Assembly: GCA_023634235.1 (NCBI GenBank)
Contig: JAMKCF010000013.1
Coordinates: 248,001-312,000, forward strand
Direction: 5' to 3'
Origin: Pisaster brevispinus
Lineage: Eukaryota > Echinodermata > Asteroidea > Forcipulatida > Asteriidae
Length of the DNA stretch: 64,000 nt
In this document: piece after piece, positions 36,101-41,229 of the stretch
Layout: each line of letters begins with the position of its first letter
How positions within the stretch are numbered: position 1 is the stretch's first letter
The notes under the pieces: model-generated
Told to the model about the DNA's origin: nothing
Databases searched by the model: none
Seen by the model: the letters and a program-made list of their open reading frames with translations, nothing else
Made by a program: the position numbers and the translations under genes

Positions 36101-38061
36101 ATAGATCTTTATTCATGCCCTGTCCTTTTTTAAGTTTCCAATATTCATTGTTATGACAAAGTTGCCATTTCTGAGAAAGTGCAAGACTATTCAGTCCTTG
36201 CAGCCTCGGTTTGGTAATATCAATTTGACTTGAAGTTTTATCTTTGAACCACAGAGATCAATGGATTCTCCCAGGAGGAGAGCCTGAGATTGATGTAGAG
36301 ACAACGTTTAAGCTTGATTCAAGAATAAAGAAAGATGACAGACAGAATTTGACGTTCACTGTCTCCGGTGAGTAGTTTCAAACCAAAGCTTCCACAAAGT
36401 ATCTTGAAATTCTGGCCAGCTATCCCAAATCCGTTCGGTAATTTTGAAGTCTGTCTGTCTCCATTGATGAAAAAGTCTGAGTAAGATTTGTAGCGTTTCT
36501 TGGTGTGGAAGGTAGGAGGAGTCTCTGAAGAGAGTACTTTACTTGTAAAAACCGGGAAACAATGTCCTTCGGAAGAGGTGGTGCTTCCTCCACCATACTT
36601 AAGGCGTTGTGCCACCCGCTCTCTCTTTACCAGCTGCAAGAACTCGCTGCGTGGACAGAAGTTTCATCCACACTGCCGTCCCCCAATGGAACAGTCTTCC
36701 AATCTCCGTTGTTGGCAACATCACTGAGGAAGGGGTTCAGTCATTTAAATGCAGTTTGCATGAACACCTCCTTTCATAAATCAGTGTTTCCTTGATACCA
36801 TATATCTTTGTTTTCTGTTATACTTGTCTAGCAACTCGAGTTGCAGTGAACCAATTGATTAGCCAATCAGAGTTCTTCTTTAAGAGCCTTCAGTCTGATC
36901 CTGATCTTCATTATGTTCATCGACCTTGTAAGTGTCTGTTGGGCTATTGTTCACATTTGCTCCTTTGTATTCCTTCAGGATGATGCTGCACTGTCTCTTT
37001 CAAAGAAAGCTGTTAGTTTTTATGTTTTGTGTATTCTCTTGGTAGGACCGAGCCACATCAACCTGTTCGTCTCCTTCAGGGAAGGGGTAGACATGATCTC
37101 TTGGTCTTTGAGTCCAGAGAAACCTCTTAAGACCCTGGATGGGACAGGCAACTGGGTCTACTATATCTGCTACGGGGGAGGGCAGCCAGAGGACAGCTGG
37201 AAGTTCTGGATGGATATGAAGGTAGGAATGAGGAGCTTGTTTTGGGGGGACAGGAGTGAGATGAGGTGGTGGATGTGAGGGAGATGGAACGAGATGAGGT
37301 GGTGGATATGAGGGAGATGGAATGAGATGAAGTGGTGGATATGAGGGAGAGGGAGAGAGATGAATTCTAGCATTTTCCAAACCTTTTTTAAAGATGTATT
37401 TTTCACTTGGTGCTTTGTCTTTCATTTTGGTTTGCAGGTTTTATTGATACTTCATGTGTTTGAACAATTGTTAAGTTGTTTTTGCAATACTACCTGCATT
37501 TAGTAAATTTACTTTTTTCAATGCTTCGTTTTGGCTTTTTAGATATTTTTTGTCTACTTGCTTTTGAAAACCTACTCTTAGTTTAGTTTGCTTCCTTGTT
37601 TAATGACTTGGCTGCTATCTGTGCACATTAAGTCATTTTAAATCTTATTTTTAAATTATTTTAAATACTTTCATTTCCTAGGTTTGATAGTAAGGCACTT
37701 CGGGGGTGTTTTACATATTATTTATAAATGCATTTTTATTATTTTGTATTTATTACTGATCCATTTGTACTGTGACATCACATTTTGTTTAGCATTTAAA
37801 TCGATTCATGGACCAACTCATCTTGAGGTGAACCTTTGTGCTGTGAAATTGAGGGTTCTTGATTAATCACAGACTTTTGTGTCTTGGTGGCAGGTGCCTA
37901 CCCATTTCGATGAAACTGATCCAATTGTGGATGTTGGCGTCGCAGGGCTTCACTACACCGACTTCAAGACCACCAGGGAGATCGAAGACTTCCTGCAGCA
38001 GCAACCGGACTGGGTCTACACCATCCCTTTCCTCGGAGTGTATGACTCTTGGATCTTCTGA
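5539..38061 (+). CDS. ERMP1: ERMP1 gene, endoplasmic reticulum metallopeptidase 1 (13 exons)
   Basis: Multi-pass ER-membrane zinc peptidase of family M28 (Fxna/ERMP1). Coding exons: 5539-6130, 20908-21141, 23170-23316, 27073-27165, 28163-28366, 28968-29200, 31573-31762, 32982-33175, 33818-33970, 35278-35480, 36255-36367, 37046-37221, 37894-38061. All junctions are GT-AG with matching phases, and the sum is 2700 nt (899 residues plus stop), close to vertebrate ERMP1. Order of parts: N-terminal signal anchor (about 45-62), luminal M28 domain (about 80-380), then about eight more membrane segments (about 400-660) and a C-terminal luminal domain. Metal and catalytic residues fit M28: H189 and D191 (HFD), D201, E235/E236, D313 and H338. 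In mammals ERMP1 is linked to ovarian follicle organisation and ER stress; substrates are not well defined. It converges on LRRC42. Confidence 0.94.
6131..7485. other. ERMP1 intron 1, proximal part
   Basis: No exon is seen. It contains a divergent two-copy direct repeat at about 6663-6960 (shared word TGACTT-GGCAATTACT-GCA, at about 6690 and 6843) and a poly-C tract near 7029. Confidence 0.5.
7486..7582. repeat. Paired hairpins in front of the Helitron-like array
   Basis: Two successive copies of a palindrome of the form AGCTGTTTCG..GCGCAGCG..CGAAACAGCT, each followed by CTTGTTTTCGTT (about 7488-7530 and 7542-7582). The word AACAGCT also occurs just before the 3' palindrome of each array unit. 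These may be the remnant of a related element. Confidence 0.6.
7583..8528 (+). mobile_element. Helitron-like non-autonomous element, copy 1
   Basis: The left boundary of homology is TCTGTTTCAGTAAAA. The right end is the perfect palindrome GCATTTGTGCACAAATGC (8500-8517), then 7 nt, then CTAG followed by T. A TC start, a 3' hairpin and a CTRR end with no terminal inverted repeat or target duplication are the structural marks of Helitrons. There is no Rep/helicase ORF, so it is non-autonomous. It is the most diverged of the three copies. It contains several TGACGTCA-type palindromes and a 64-codon open frame (8006-8200). Confidence 0.65.
8549..9493 (+). mobile_element. Helitron-like non-autonomous element, copy 2
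   Basis: Same ends as copy 1: TC start at 8549, palindrome at 9465-9482, CTAG at 9490-9493. It is separated from copies 1 and 3 by the same 20-bp T-rich spacer. It differs from copy 3 at only a few positions, so the last duplication is recent compared with copy 1. It contains a 64-codon open frame at 8972-9166. Confidence 0.65.
9514..10457 (+). mobile_element. Helitron-like non-autonomous element, copy 3
   Basis: TC start at 9514, palindrome at 10429-10446, CTAG at 10454-10457. After CTAG the sequence changes to TTTCTTCTTC, different from the spacer after copies 1 and 2, which fixes the right boundary of the unit. The 64-codon open frame is at 9936-10130. Confidence 0.65.
10970..11140. repeat. 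Dispersed repeat, partner of 13250-13395
   Basis: The words GTACAAAGGA, CATCCACCCAGAACTGATTT, AATAACCACCTTCTATGAAA and TACACCAGCC occur in the same order at 13250-13395, with different lengths between them. Family unknown; no ORF. Confidence 0.6.
11370..11580 (+). repeat. tRNA-Asn-type SINE fragment with strong hairpin
   Basis: Body words of the tRNA-Asn SINE (CCAATCAGAAGCCATACAACC, TGCTCTAGTCAAT, CCAGTCAGTTTCCC) are present. Inside is a perfect 17-bp stem, 11447-11463 with 11471-11487 (ACAACCTGGGAAACGGC and its complement), with a 7-nt loop. Confidence 0.55.
11871..12652. mobile_element. TIR DNA transposon, possibly PIF/Harbinger-like
   Basis: Inverted ends AAGCCCTTTTCACACGA (11871-11887) and TCGTGTGAAAAGGGCTT (12636-12652) enclose about 780 bp. 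Internal TTCACACGA words and repeated TTCGCAAGG suggest internal subrepeats. It carries a broken Myb/SANT-like ORF and no transposase. No clear target duplication is seen. Confidence 0.6.
12146..12378 (+). pseudogene. Broken Myb/SANT-like ORF inside the TIR element
   Basis: The ATG at 12146 (AAAATGG context) opens 48 codons: an acidic start ([12 protein letters not shown]), a lysine-rich middle ([11 protein letters not shown]), and a stop at 12290-12292. Just after the Trp the next frame continues as [19 protein letters not shown] and runs to a stop at 12376-12378. Basic stretch, Trp, then EET-ALI-I reads like the first helix of a Myb/SANT (trihelix-type) DNA-binding domain. Such proteins are the second gene of Harbinger transposons and also occur as host genes. 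Frameshifted and truncated, so non-functional. Confidence 0.45.
13250..13395. repeat. Dispersed repeat, partner of 10970-11140
   Basis: Second copy of the repeat described at 10970. The two are about 2.3 kb apart in the same orientation. Confidence 0.6.
13396..14769. other. ERMP1 intron 1, mid part without recognised genes
   Basis: It contains a poly-G tract near 13734, AT-rich repeats and unassigned sequence. The open frames at 14148-14351 and 14570-14758 have no flanking splice signals and no family resemblance. Confidence 0.4.
14770..14962. repeat. GGGCCCAATTTCAT-family MITE, diverged
   Basis: Shared order of words: GTCTTAAGCAGAAAATATTGC, TTTCTGCTAAGCAAAA, AAGCAGGATACCA, AGCTGGTAACC, TTGTGCTTAGCAA, and AGCTCTGTGAATTTGGGC at the right end. 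These match the cleaner copies at 34.5 and 40.7 kb. Confidence 0.5.
14963..17930. other. ERMP1 intron 1, repeat-derived and unassigned sequence
   Basis: No exon is recognised. The word GGGGCACCAAGGCA-TGAC at about 15421 recurs at about 23539, marking another dispersed family. GACC-AAGACCAGAGT near 15697 recurs near 62150. The open frames are short and have no support. Confidence 0.4.
17935..18072 (-). pseudogene. LINE reverse-transcriptase C-terminal fragment
   Basis: The minus strand reads [20 protein letters not shown], then [13 protein letters not shown] and a stop. This is the usual end of non-LTR retrotransposon ORF2 in the CR1/Rex/L2 group (a P-x-WNSLP box, then FK..LKTHL). It is 5'-truncated, as most LINE copies are. 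Confidence 0.6.
18590..18976. repeat. hAT-type MITE
   Basis: The right end TTGGCTACGCCACTG is the complement of CAGTGGCGTAGCCAA, a widespread hAT-type terminus. The left end CCGGCGTAGCCAGG is a diverged match. G-rich (GGTGGGGGGCAC) and C-rich (GTGCCCCCC) arms lie inside. No coding capacity. It abuts the degenerate ORF at 18977. Confidence 0.6.
18977..19630 (-). pseudogene. Degenerate repeat-borne ORF of unknown function
   Basis: On the minus strand three frames follow one another: [20 protein letters not shown] with ILAIAQDI, then [20 protein letters not shown], then [16 protein letters not shown]. From memory this order (a SIAQDI box, a VRHLTGSKQLVxLLNRxGH box, a WDNNDFxEETxSG box) occurs in large hypothetical proteins repeated in marine invertebrate genomes. 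The frame changes twice, so this copy is dead. Its function is not known, and I assign none. Confidence 0.45.
20104..20177. repeat. Two near-perfect 20-bp palindromes
   Basis: GTCCCAACTATAGTTGGGAC at 20104-20123 is a perfect palindrome. Its copy at 20158-20177 differs only at the last base. They are 34 bp apart. Confidence 0.8.
20290..20465 (+). pseudogene. LINE tail fragment
   Basis: The reading [20 protein letters not shown] ([10 protein letters not shown]) followed by AT-rich sequence resembles the extreme C-terminus and 3' end of a non-LTR retrotransposon. Short, and weaker than the other LINE fragments here. Confidence 0.35.
20908..21141 (+). CDS. ERMP1: ERMP1 exon 2
   Basis: The acceptor is an 18-nt T run followed by CTTCTTCCCCTCCAG. 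The exon contains ASDDA, with bridging metal ligand D201, and LFNGAEEN, where E235 is the expected general base and E236 a metal ligand. [17 protein letters not shown] at the end is typical of M28 peptidases. Donor ACAG|GTAGGC, phase 1. Confidence 0.95.
21142..23169. other. ERMP1 intron 2
   Basis: No exon. It contains two diverged GGGCCCAATTTCAT-family pieces (about 22160-22290 and 22301-22490). Another dispersed repeat lies at about 22770-23150, with the words AAGGGAAAGTACATCATTGTT, CTTCATAATCATTGAGCTTCC and TTACCAATCCTGTACT. Words from it recur at 27.7, 29.9, 32.0 and 39.3 kb. Confidence 0.5.
22301..22490. repeat. GGGCCCAATTTCAT-family MITE, diverged
   Basis: Left end GGGCCCATTTCATAAAGCTG, right end CAGGCTTTATGAAACTGGGCT. 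The internal TTTGGCTGGTAACC corresponds to ACCAGCTAAA-type words of other copies. Confidence 0.55.
23170..23316 (+). CDS. ERMP1: ERMP1 exon 3
   Basis: Acceptor CCCTCTCCAG. It encodes [18 protein letters not shown], and then [14 protein letters not shown], where D313 is the expected metal ligand. Donor CCCAG|GTAAAT, phase 1. Confidence 0.95.
23520..23845. repeat. Dispersed repeats in ERMP1 intron 3
   Basis: 23538-23640 carries GGGGCACCAAGGCA and TTTCATCTCTGAGAGGGCAA, shared with about 15421 and about 62020. 23655-23842 is a diverged GGGCCCAATTTCAT MITE with right end GACAGCTTTATGAAATTGGG. Confidence 0.5.
24280..24465. repeat. GGGCCCAATTTCAT-family MITE, diverged
   Basis: AGAAACAGGTTAC, TGTGACTGGTCCCCGGCTATTT and TTTGCTTAGCAGAAAAA match the family core. 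The ends are eroded. Confidence 0.45.
24545..24790 (+). repeat. SINE with tRNA-Leu-like head and long body
   Basis: The head GTGGGCAAGTGGTCTAGTG..TATTCAAGCTC..ATGAATCC is a decayed tRNA-Leu(CAA). The body has GGATGGGACGTACAAAT, GTAGGTCCTTTGTACCAGGA and GTACATGTAGCGCACGTAAA, a common deuterostome SINE body arrangement. It is the longest body copy of this type here. Confidence 0.55.
24791..26315. other. ERMP1 intron 3, unassigned part
   Basis: Nothing recognisable. AT-rich, with short unsupported open frames. Confidence 0.4.
26316..26540. repeat. Second GGGCCC-ended MITE family
   Basis: It starts GGCCCCAATTTCGTGGCTCTGC and ends CCATGAAATTGGGCCC. Internal inverted words (TTCTTCGCTTACTGTGCAAGC, then GCTGTGTAAGCGAAGAA) make a secondary hairpin. 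A diverged copy lies at 44235-44440. Confidence 0.6.
26541..26745. repeat. GGGCCCAATTTCAT-family MITE
   Basis: The segment from CTAATTGCATAGAGCTGC to CTCAAGCAGCTCTATTAGGCC has inverted ends and the family core (GCTTAGCAAAAACAAGCAGGATACC). Confidence 0.6.
27073..27165 (+). CDS. ERMP1: ERMP1 exon 4
   Basis: Acceptor TCCTATCTGCAG. A 93-nt exon encoding [18 protein letters not shown], with the last metal ligand H338 in YHTKYD. Phase 1 at both ends. Donor GCTG|GTAAGG. Confidence 0.95.
27166..28162. other. ERMP1 intron 4
   Basis: No exon. At about 27610-27800 it has words of the dispersed repeat also seen in introns 2, 6 and 7 (CATAAAGCTTACTGATTATAAA, CGTACCAATCCT). Confidence 0.45.
28163..28366 (+). 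CDS. ERMP1: ERMP1 exon 5
   Basis: Acceptor CCCTCTGACACAG. It encodes the end of the peptidase domain ([15 protein letters not shown], with a possible N-glycosylation site at N368). The luminal linker [14 protein letters not shown] follows, then the second membrane segment (about 401-419) ending in a basic RRK stop. Donor CAAG|GTGAGT, phase 1. Confidence 0.95.
28367..28967. other. ERMP1 intron 5
   Basis: About 600 bp of unassigned sequence; nothing stands out. Confidence 0.5.
28968..29200 (+). CDS. ERMP1: ERMP1 exon 6
   Basis: Acceptor TTGTTTACAG. It encodes a long membrane segment (about 436-460), the loop [12 protein letters not shown], and another segment around [15 protein letters not shown]. 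Phase 1 in, phase 0 out. Donor CACACG|GTAACT. Confidence 0.94.
29201..31572. other. ERMP1 intron 6
   Basis: 29205-29480 is a worn array of variable units containing AGTTCT and ACAGTTCTA. 29830-30140 holds dispersed-repeat words (GCGTACTGATTATGAAGTTC, TACCAATCCTGTACTATA). The rest (30141-31572) is unassigned, with a G-rich stretch near 31315-31345. Confidence 0.45.
31573..31762 (+). CDS. ERMP1: ERMP1 exon 7
   Basis: The acceptor CATCGTGTGTAG has a weak pyrimidine tract. The exon encodes [17 protein letters not shown], then two close membrane segments (about 514-547). Phase 0 in, phase 1 out. Donor GAAG|GTACAT. Confidence 0.9.
32125..32290 (+). repeat. tRNA-Leu-type SINE
   Basis: Head TTGGTCTAGTGCACCAAACT..AGTTCAAGTGG, B box GGTTAGAATCCC, then ATGACACTTTCATCCTTGAGCAAGACACT. 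This is the same order as the minus-strand copy at 1-160. Confidence 0.6.
32450..32830 (+). repeat. tRNA-Asn-type SINEs
   Basis: A body (TTTGTTCAAGCCGAATTATTT through GGGAGACCGCCAAC) runs into a plus-strand head at about 32745-32815: GGGTAGCTCAGATGGTAGAGC, CTGGCCTGTTAATTCAG (anticodon GTT), GGCAGGTTTAAG. Body-then-head order suggests tandem or nested copies. Confidence 0.6.
32982..33175 (+). CDS. ERMP1: ERMP1 exon 8
   Basis: Acceptor CATTTTAATTTGACAG. It encodes two membrane segments, [20 protein letters not shown] and [15 protein letters not shown]. Phase 1 in, phase 0 out. The donor TTTTTT|GTGAGT splits the run NFF from the next exon. Confidence 0.92.
33401..33633. repeat. 116-bp direct duplication with exon-like segment
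   Basis: Two tandem copies, 33401-33516 and 33517-33633, with few differences. Each has TATTTCAG followed by an open segment reading [15 protein letters not shown]. Copy 1 then has a good donor (GACA|GTAAGA, 33498), while in copy 2 it is GTAGGA. It lies in ERMP1 intron 8 just before exon 9. Confidence 0.8.
33818..33970 (+). CDS. ERMP1: ERMP1 exon 9
   Basis: Acceptor TTTCTTGGCAG. It encodes [14 protein letters not shown], the last membrane segment ([20 protein letters not shown]), and the family-typical [18 protein letters not shown]. Phase 0 at both ends. Donor CTTGAG|GTAAAC. Confidence 0.94.
34440..34765 (-). repeat. tRNA-Leu SINE interrupted by a MITE
   Basis: On the minus strand the head (GTCTAGTGCACTGGACTCAAG..GCGTGGGTTTGGGTCC) ends at about 34702. 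The body resumes at about 34507 with GGTCAAGGCACTTGTGTCCTGG. The two halves together match the SINE order at 1-160. Confidence 0.6.
34508..34701. repeat. GGGCCCAATTTCAT-family MITE, good copy
   Basis: Left end AGGGCCTAATTTCATAGAGC, right end GCTCTATGAAATTGGGCCCT. The inverted arms continue with GCTTAAGCA-type sequence. About 194 bp and close in sequence to 40661-40855. Confidence 0.75.
35278..35480 (+). CDS. ERMP1: ERMP1 exon 10
   Basis: Acceptor CTCCCTTTCCATCAG. First part of the C-terminal luminal domain. Paired cysteines in [16 protein letters not shown] fit the family. Phase 0 in, phase 2 out. Donor TTCAG|GTAATT. Confidence 0.94.
35481..36254. other. ERMP1 intron 10
   Basis: It starts with a long T run (about 35500-35523) and is AT-rich throughout. 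No repeat family or exon recognised. Confidence 0.5.
36255..36367 (+). CDS. ERMP1: ERMP1 exon 11
   Basis: Acceptor CTTTGAACCACAG. It encodes [18 protein letters not shown] and a basic stretch RIKKDDR followed by NLT, a possible N-glycosylation site. Phase 2 in, phase 1 out. Donor CTCCG|GTGAGT. Confidence 0.92.
36590..36785 (+). pseudogene. LINE reverse-transcriptase C-terminal fragment
   Basis: Around 36665-36779 the plus strand reads [20 protein letters not shown], then [14 protein letters not shown] and a stop. The WNSLP box and FK..L..HLL ending are typical of CR1/Rex-like ORF2. It sits in ERMP1 intron 11. Confidence 0.6.
37046..37221 (+). CDS. ERMP1: ERMP1 exon 12
   Basis: Acceptor GTATTCTCTTGGTAG. 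It encodes [20 protein letters not shown], a beta-rich segment, ending [21 protein letters not shown]. Phase 1 in, phase 0 out. The donor ATGAAG|GTAGGA lies about 37 bp before a 33-bp tandem repeat. Confidence 0.94.
37258..37363. repeat. 33-bp minisatellite, about three copies
   Basis: Units starting GAGATGAGGTGGTGGAT at 37258, 37291 and 37324, then a partial unit. It lies just inside ERMP1 intron 12. One strand is purine-rich. Confidence 0.85.
37364..37893. other. ERMP1 intron 12, remainder
   Basis: AT-rich; nothing recognised before the exon 13 acceptor. Confidence 0.5.
37894..38061 (+). CDS. ERMP1: ERMP1 exon 13 (last)
   Basis: Acceptor TTTTGTGTCTTGGTGGCAG. It encodes the C-terminus, with [18 protein letters not shown] before TGA at 38059-38061. 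The end in a YDxxxF-like tail matches the usual ERMP1 C-terminus. Confidence 0.94.
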   Translation: MPTHFDETDPIVDVGVAGLHYTDFKTTREIEDFLQQQPDWVYTIPFLGVYDSWIF

Positions 38062-38720
38062 GCAAGAGTAGAGGCAGCTTTTTCATTCTGTCCATCTGTA
38101 AGGAAGATTTCATGAGACCTACCGCCGTAGAATGATTGAATAAGTTCAGGTGTTGGACAGGAAAGTGTAAACAAATAATTAGATGACCTGTTTACATGTG
38201 GTAAAAATTAAGCAATTAAAAAAACAAAATTTGTTTACTCTCATGTTATTACCTGAGTGGATGTCTCATTCACTGAGTGGATGTCTCATTCGCTGAGTGG
38301 ATGTCTCATTCACTGAGTGTGGATGTCTCATTCACTGAGTGGATGTCTCATACACTGAGTGGATGTCTCATTCACTGAGTGGGTGTCTCATTCACTGATT
38401 GGGTGTCTCATTCACTGAGTGGATGTCTCGTTCACTGAGTGGATGTCTCAGTCACTGAGTGGATGTCTCAGTCACTGAGTGGATGTCTCAGTCACTGAGT
38501 GGATGTCTCAGTCACTGAGTGGATGTCCCATTCACTACATGTGTATTTGAGGATTAGTTAGAACGCACAATTGAATTTTGATGAGCACTTTAGACTCATT
38601 ATACACCTGTCAAATGTTGACCCTACCTCAACCCTCCTTCCCCTCATCCGAAAGCCTCCCTGTAGTCTGGGTTGTAGACCAGTACAATGAAGGGGTTTCT
38701 TTCTTACAGGAAAATAAAAA
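38062..38720 (+). other. ERMP1 3' UTR and downstream
   Basis: The sequence after the stop codon includes the 20-bp minisatellite. A canonical AATAAA at 38713-38718 is a possible polyadenylation signal; others are at 39314-39319 and 39417-39422. The transcript end is not determined. Confidence 0.4.
38254..38535. repeat. 20-bp minisatellite, 14 copies
   Basis: The unit is TGAGTGGATGTCTCATTCAC. Thirteen units of 20 bp and one of 22 bp (an extra TG) fill 282 bp. The last units carry GTCTCAGTCAC instead of ATTCAC, so variants are clustered, as expected for local copying. It starts 192 bp after the ERMP1 stop. Confidence 0.95.
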
Positions 38721-40660
38721 CCACAATCACCCATCCAACCCTTCTACTGCCCTCGAAAAAAAAAAGGAGGGACAAAATTTGTATTTTAGTTTCCTTTGAA
38801 TTGTATATGACATAGTACAAATTTGCTGATTTTGCCGATTTTTTTAAACTCAAAATTGTCTTACAGTATACACAACAAATCGTTGTAATTCAAGAGAAAA
38901 CCTTTGTCCATTCTGGAATGAAATGTTATCAGATTAAAAATCAATTGTCAAAAGTGTTGATAAATTGATTACAAATCAAAGTCCCTGGGCTTGATCAAGA
39001 TGATCAAGAGGGATGGGGCGAAAGGGTGGTGGGGTGGGGTGGGGGGGCCAACATGTGATGGCTAAATTGAGATTTTATATCAGTATGCAACTCTGAGGTA
39101 AATTAAATCAAAGGTTTCTCATGATTTATTGCCTGAACACTCAATGAAGGTGGGATTTTTAGATAAAACAAAAAAATTTAAATACTTTTTTATTTGGAGT
39201 CTGTCAAGGATATAAGGTTTAGGAGTGTTTATCGTCTTTCAGAATTGTAAAGGGTTGGTACAACTTGACATTTTGTTCAAAGGGAAAGTACACCATTGTT
39301 ATTTGGAAGAGTAAATAAATCCACATATTTTTGGTCTCTGTTTTGTATATTTTTTCAAGTCAGTGTGACCAACCCAAGGCTGCAAGGGTAAAAATAATCA
39401 GGCACCTTTTTGGTGTAATAAAATGGGTTTTGTTATTGCTAATGCAGACAGGGAATATGACAAAGATGGTGGAATCCTAATAAAGGTTTATAGAACTTTT
39501 AAAAGATAATGTACCTACCCTTTTAAAAGAAGATGTATATTTTTTTTCGCTTGACTTATTATTTAATTGGGGTTTTTTCCTGACACTTGGCTTCTATTTT
39601 GTTGCCATAAACTTTAAAAATTTGAATTTTTCAAATGTTGAAAGAAATTAAGTTTTAACGGAATTAAGACAAAAGGCTTTTGCTCTCTGAAATATTTTAT
39701 GAAAATTGCAGATTAGAAAGGAATTCTGTGTCAGTTGTTAGCAACAAGCAGAAAAGCACTGCATTTTGCTGGGTTCAAAACTCAAGGACACAAACATCTA
39801 CATTCTGCAGAGCTGCCAACATTTGCATCTTGCAATCAGGGCAATTTTGTACTACAATCAGGGAGATACTTGGCATTCCATTCAACATAATAGGGACAAA
39901 GTTTCCAGAATCAGGGAGATTTCCAAATTGGTTCATCAGAACATAGAAAGATTGGTTTATTTTCCAGGGAACTTTCTGCAGAATTGGAGCCGGCAACAAT
40001 ACGCTCTTGGCCTAACTTCAAAAGACTGTTTACCAGTAAACAAGTTTAGCATAAAAAATGTGTATAAGGAAAAGTTTATTTCATAACAAATTATCAAGAC
40101 GACTCAACAACAATAGATTTGCATTGTTGCGTCACTCGTCTTCTCTCAAGAAGGGTCAGCAAGTTATAGTGTGCCTTTTGCTTTGTTTACAGTAAACAGC
40201 AATTAGAAATTAAAAACAGTGCCAAGAGTCAATCCCAAGCAGAAAGTATCTGCTTACAGGCTTTATGAAAGTGGCCCCTACACTTGTAAATGCCTTTGGG
40301 GGGGCAGCATGCTTACTTACAGCTGATTCTTAAGTAATTGTAAGTCGGTAAGAAAAAATTGTAAATTATGGAATTGTTTTCTACCAATTGTAGAGTTGAC
40401 TTTGTACTAATTGTGTAATATTGGGACTTAGCAATCTGATATTTACTGCGTTAAAACCTTATGAAGGTATATAATTTTAGTTTTACACAGACATTATTTC
40501 GAACTGTGATTTAGGAGGATTCAAACAAGAGTTACAGCCAAAGAATCATTCTTTAATTATTCTGGATTTATTGTTGTTGTTTTTTGGAGGGATTATTTCC
40601 TCCAGCAACTTTTGACAAGGGTGTTGGTACGGATGTCCTATTCTTGAATGCATGATGACA
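38721..40660. other. Intergenic, convergent region
   Basis: No gene. About 39280-39320 has the GGGAAAGTACACCATTGTTAT repeat word. 40145-40276 ends in CAGGCTTTATGAAAGTGGCCCC, a worn GGGCCC-family end. Confidence 0.45.
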
Positions 40661-40855
40661 TGGGCCCAATTGCATAGAGCTGCTTCAGCACAAAAAGTAC
40701 CTAAGCACAATAACATTTTGCTTACCAGAATAAGGTTACCAGCTAAACTACCATGTCACGTGTATAATTTGTGACTGGTATCCTGCTCATTTCTGCTTAG
40801 CAGAAAATTGTTAAGCAATAATTTGTGCTTAAGCAGCTCTATGAAATTGGGCCCT
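40661..40855. repeat. GGGCCCAATTTCAT-family MITE, best copy
   Basis: GGGCCCAATTGCATAGAGCTGC at the left is inverted as CAGCTCTATGAAATTGGGCCC at the right, with about 30 bp of terminal pairing. The core includes a CACGTG in CCATGTCACGTGTATAATTT. No ORF. Confidence 0.8.
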
Positions 40856-41229
40856 TGCAATCAAGCTGTAGCCATAGCTAATTTGGACATGGCCTAAGAC
40901 CGTGTATGAATTAACCGCTTTCACAGCGGCTACGGCTAGAATGCCAAGAAGGCATCTTGAATGTTGTTGCAGCCAGTAGCCATAGTCAGAGCCCTAGTGG
41001 CTTGATTCTTGATTCTGAAGGTGATGTTGTGTTAAGTCTTTTTTTAAATGTTGCTATGAATGAAGTTGAAACCTTTGTGCCAAGTTATCTGTAGCAAGTT
41101 TGCTGACGGATAAATCCGCTATCCAGTGTGTGCTCTCATGAAGTACAGCAAATACTGTCTTGAGCTTCATCGCAGCTACAACTTGACCTTCCTCCTTGTG
41201 TAGTTTTTTCCTGTATGCTGCTAGCATTT

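Noticed and set aside
37000..37425. Minus-strand frame with repeated [11 protein letters not shown] units
   Set aside because: It is the antisense shadow of ERMP1 exon 12 plus the 33-bp minisatellite.
38254..38535. CRISPR-like repeat array
   Set aside because: Units are directly adjacent 20-mers without unique spacers; it is a minisatellite in a eukaryotic genome.
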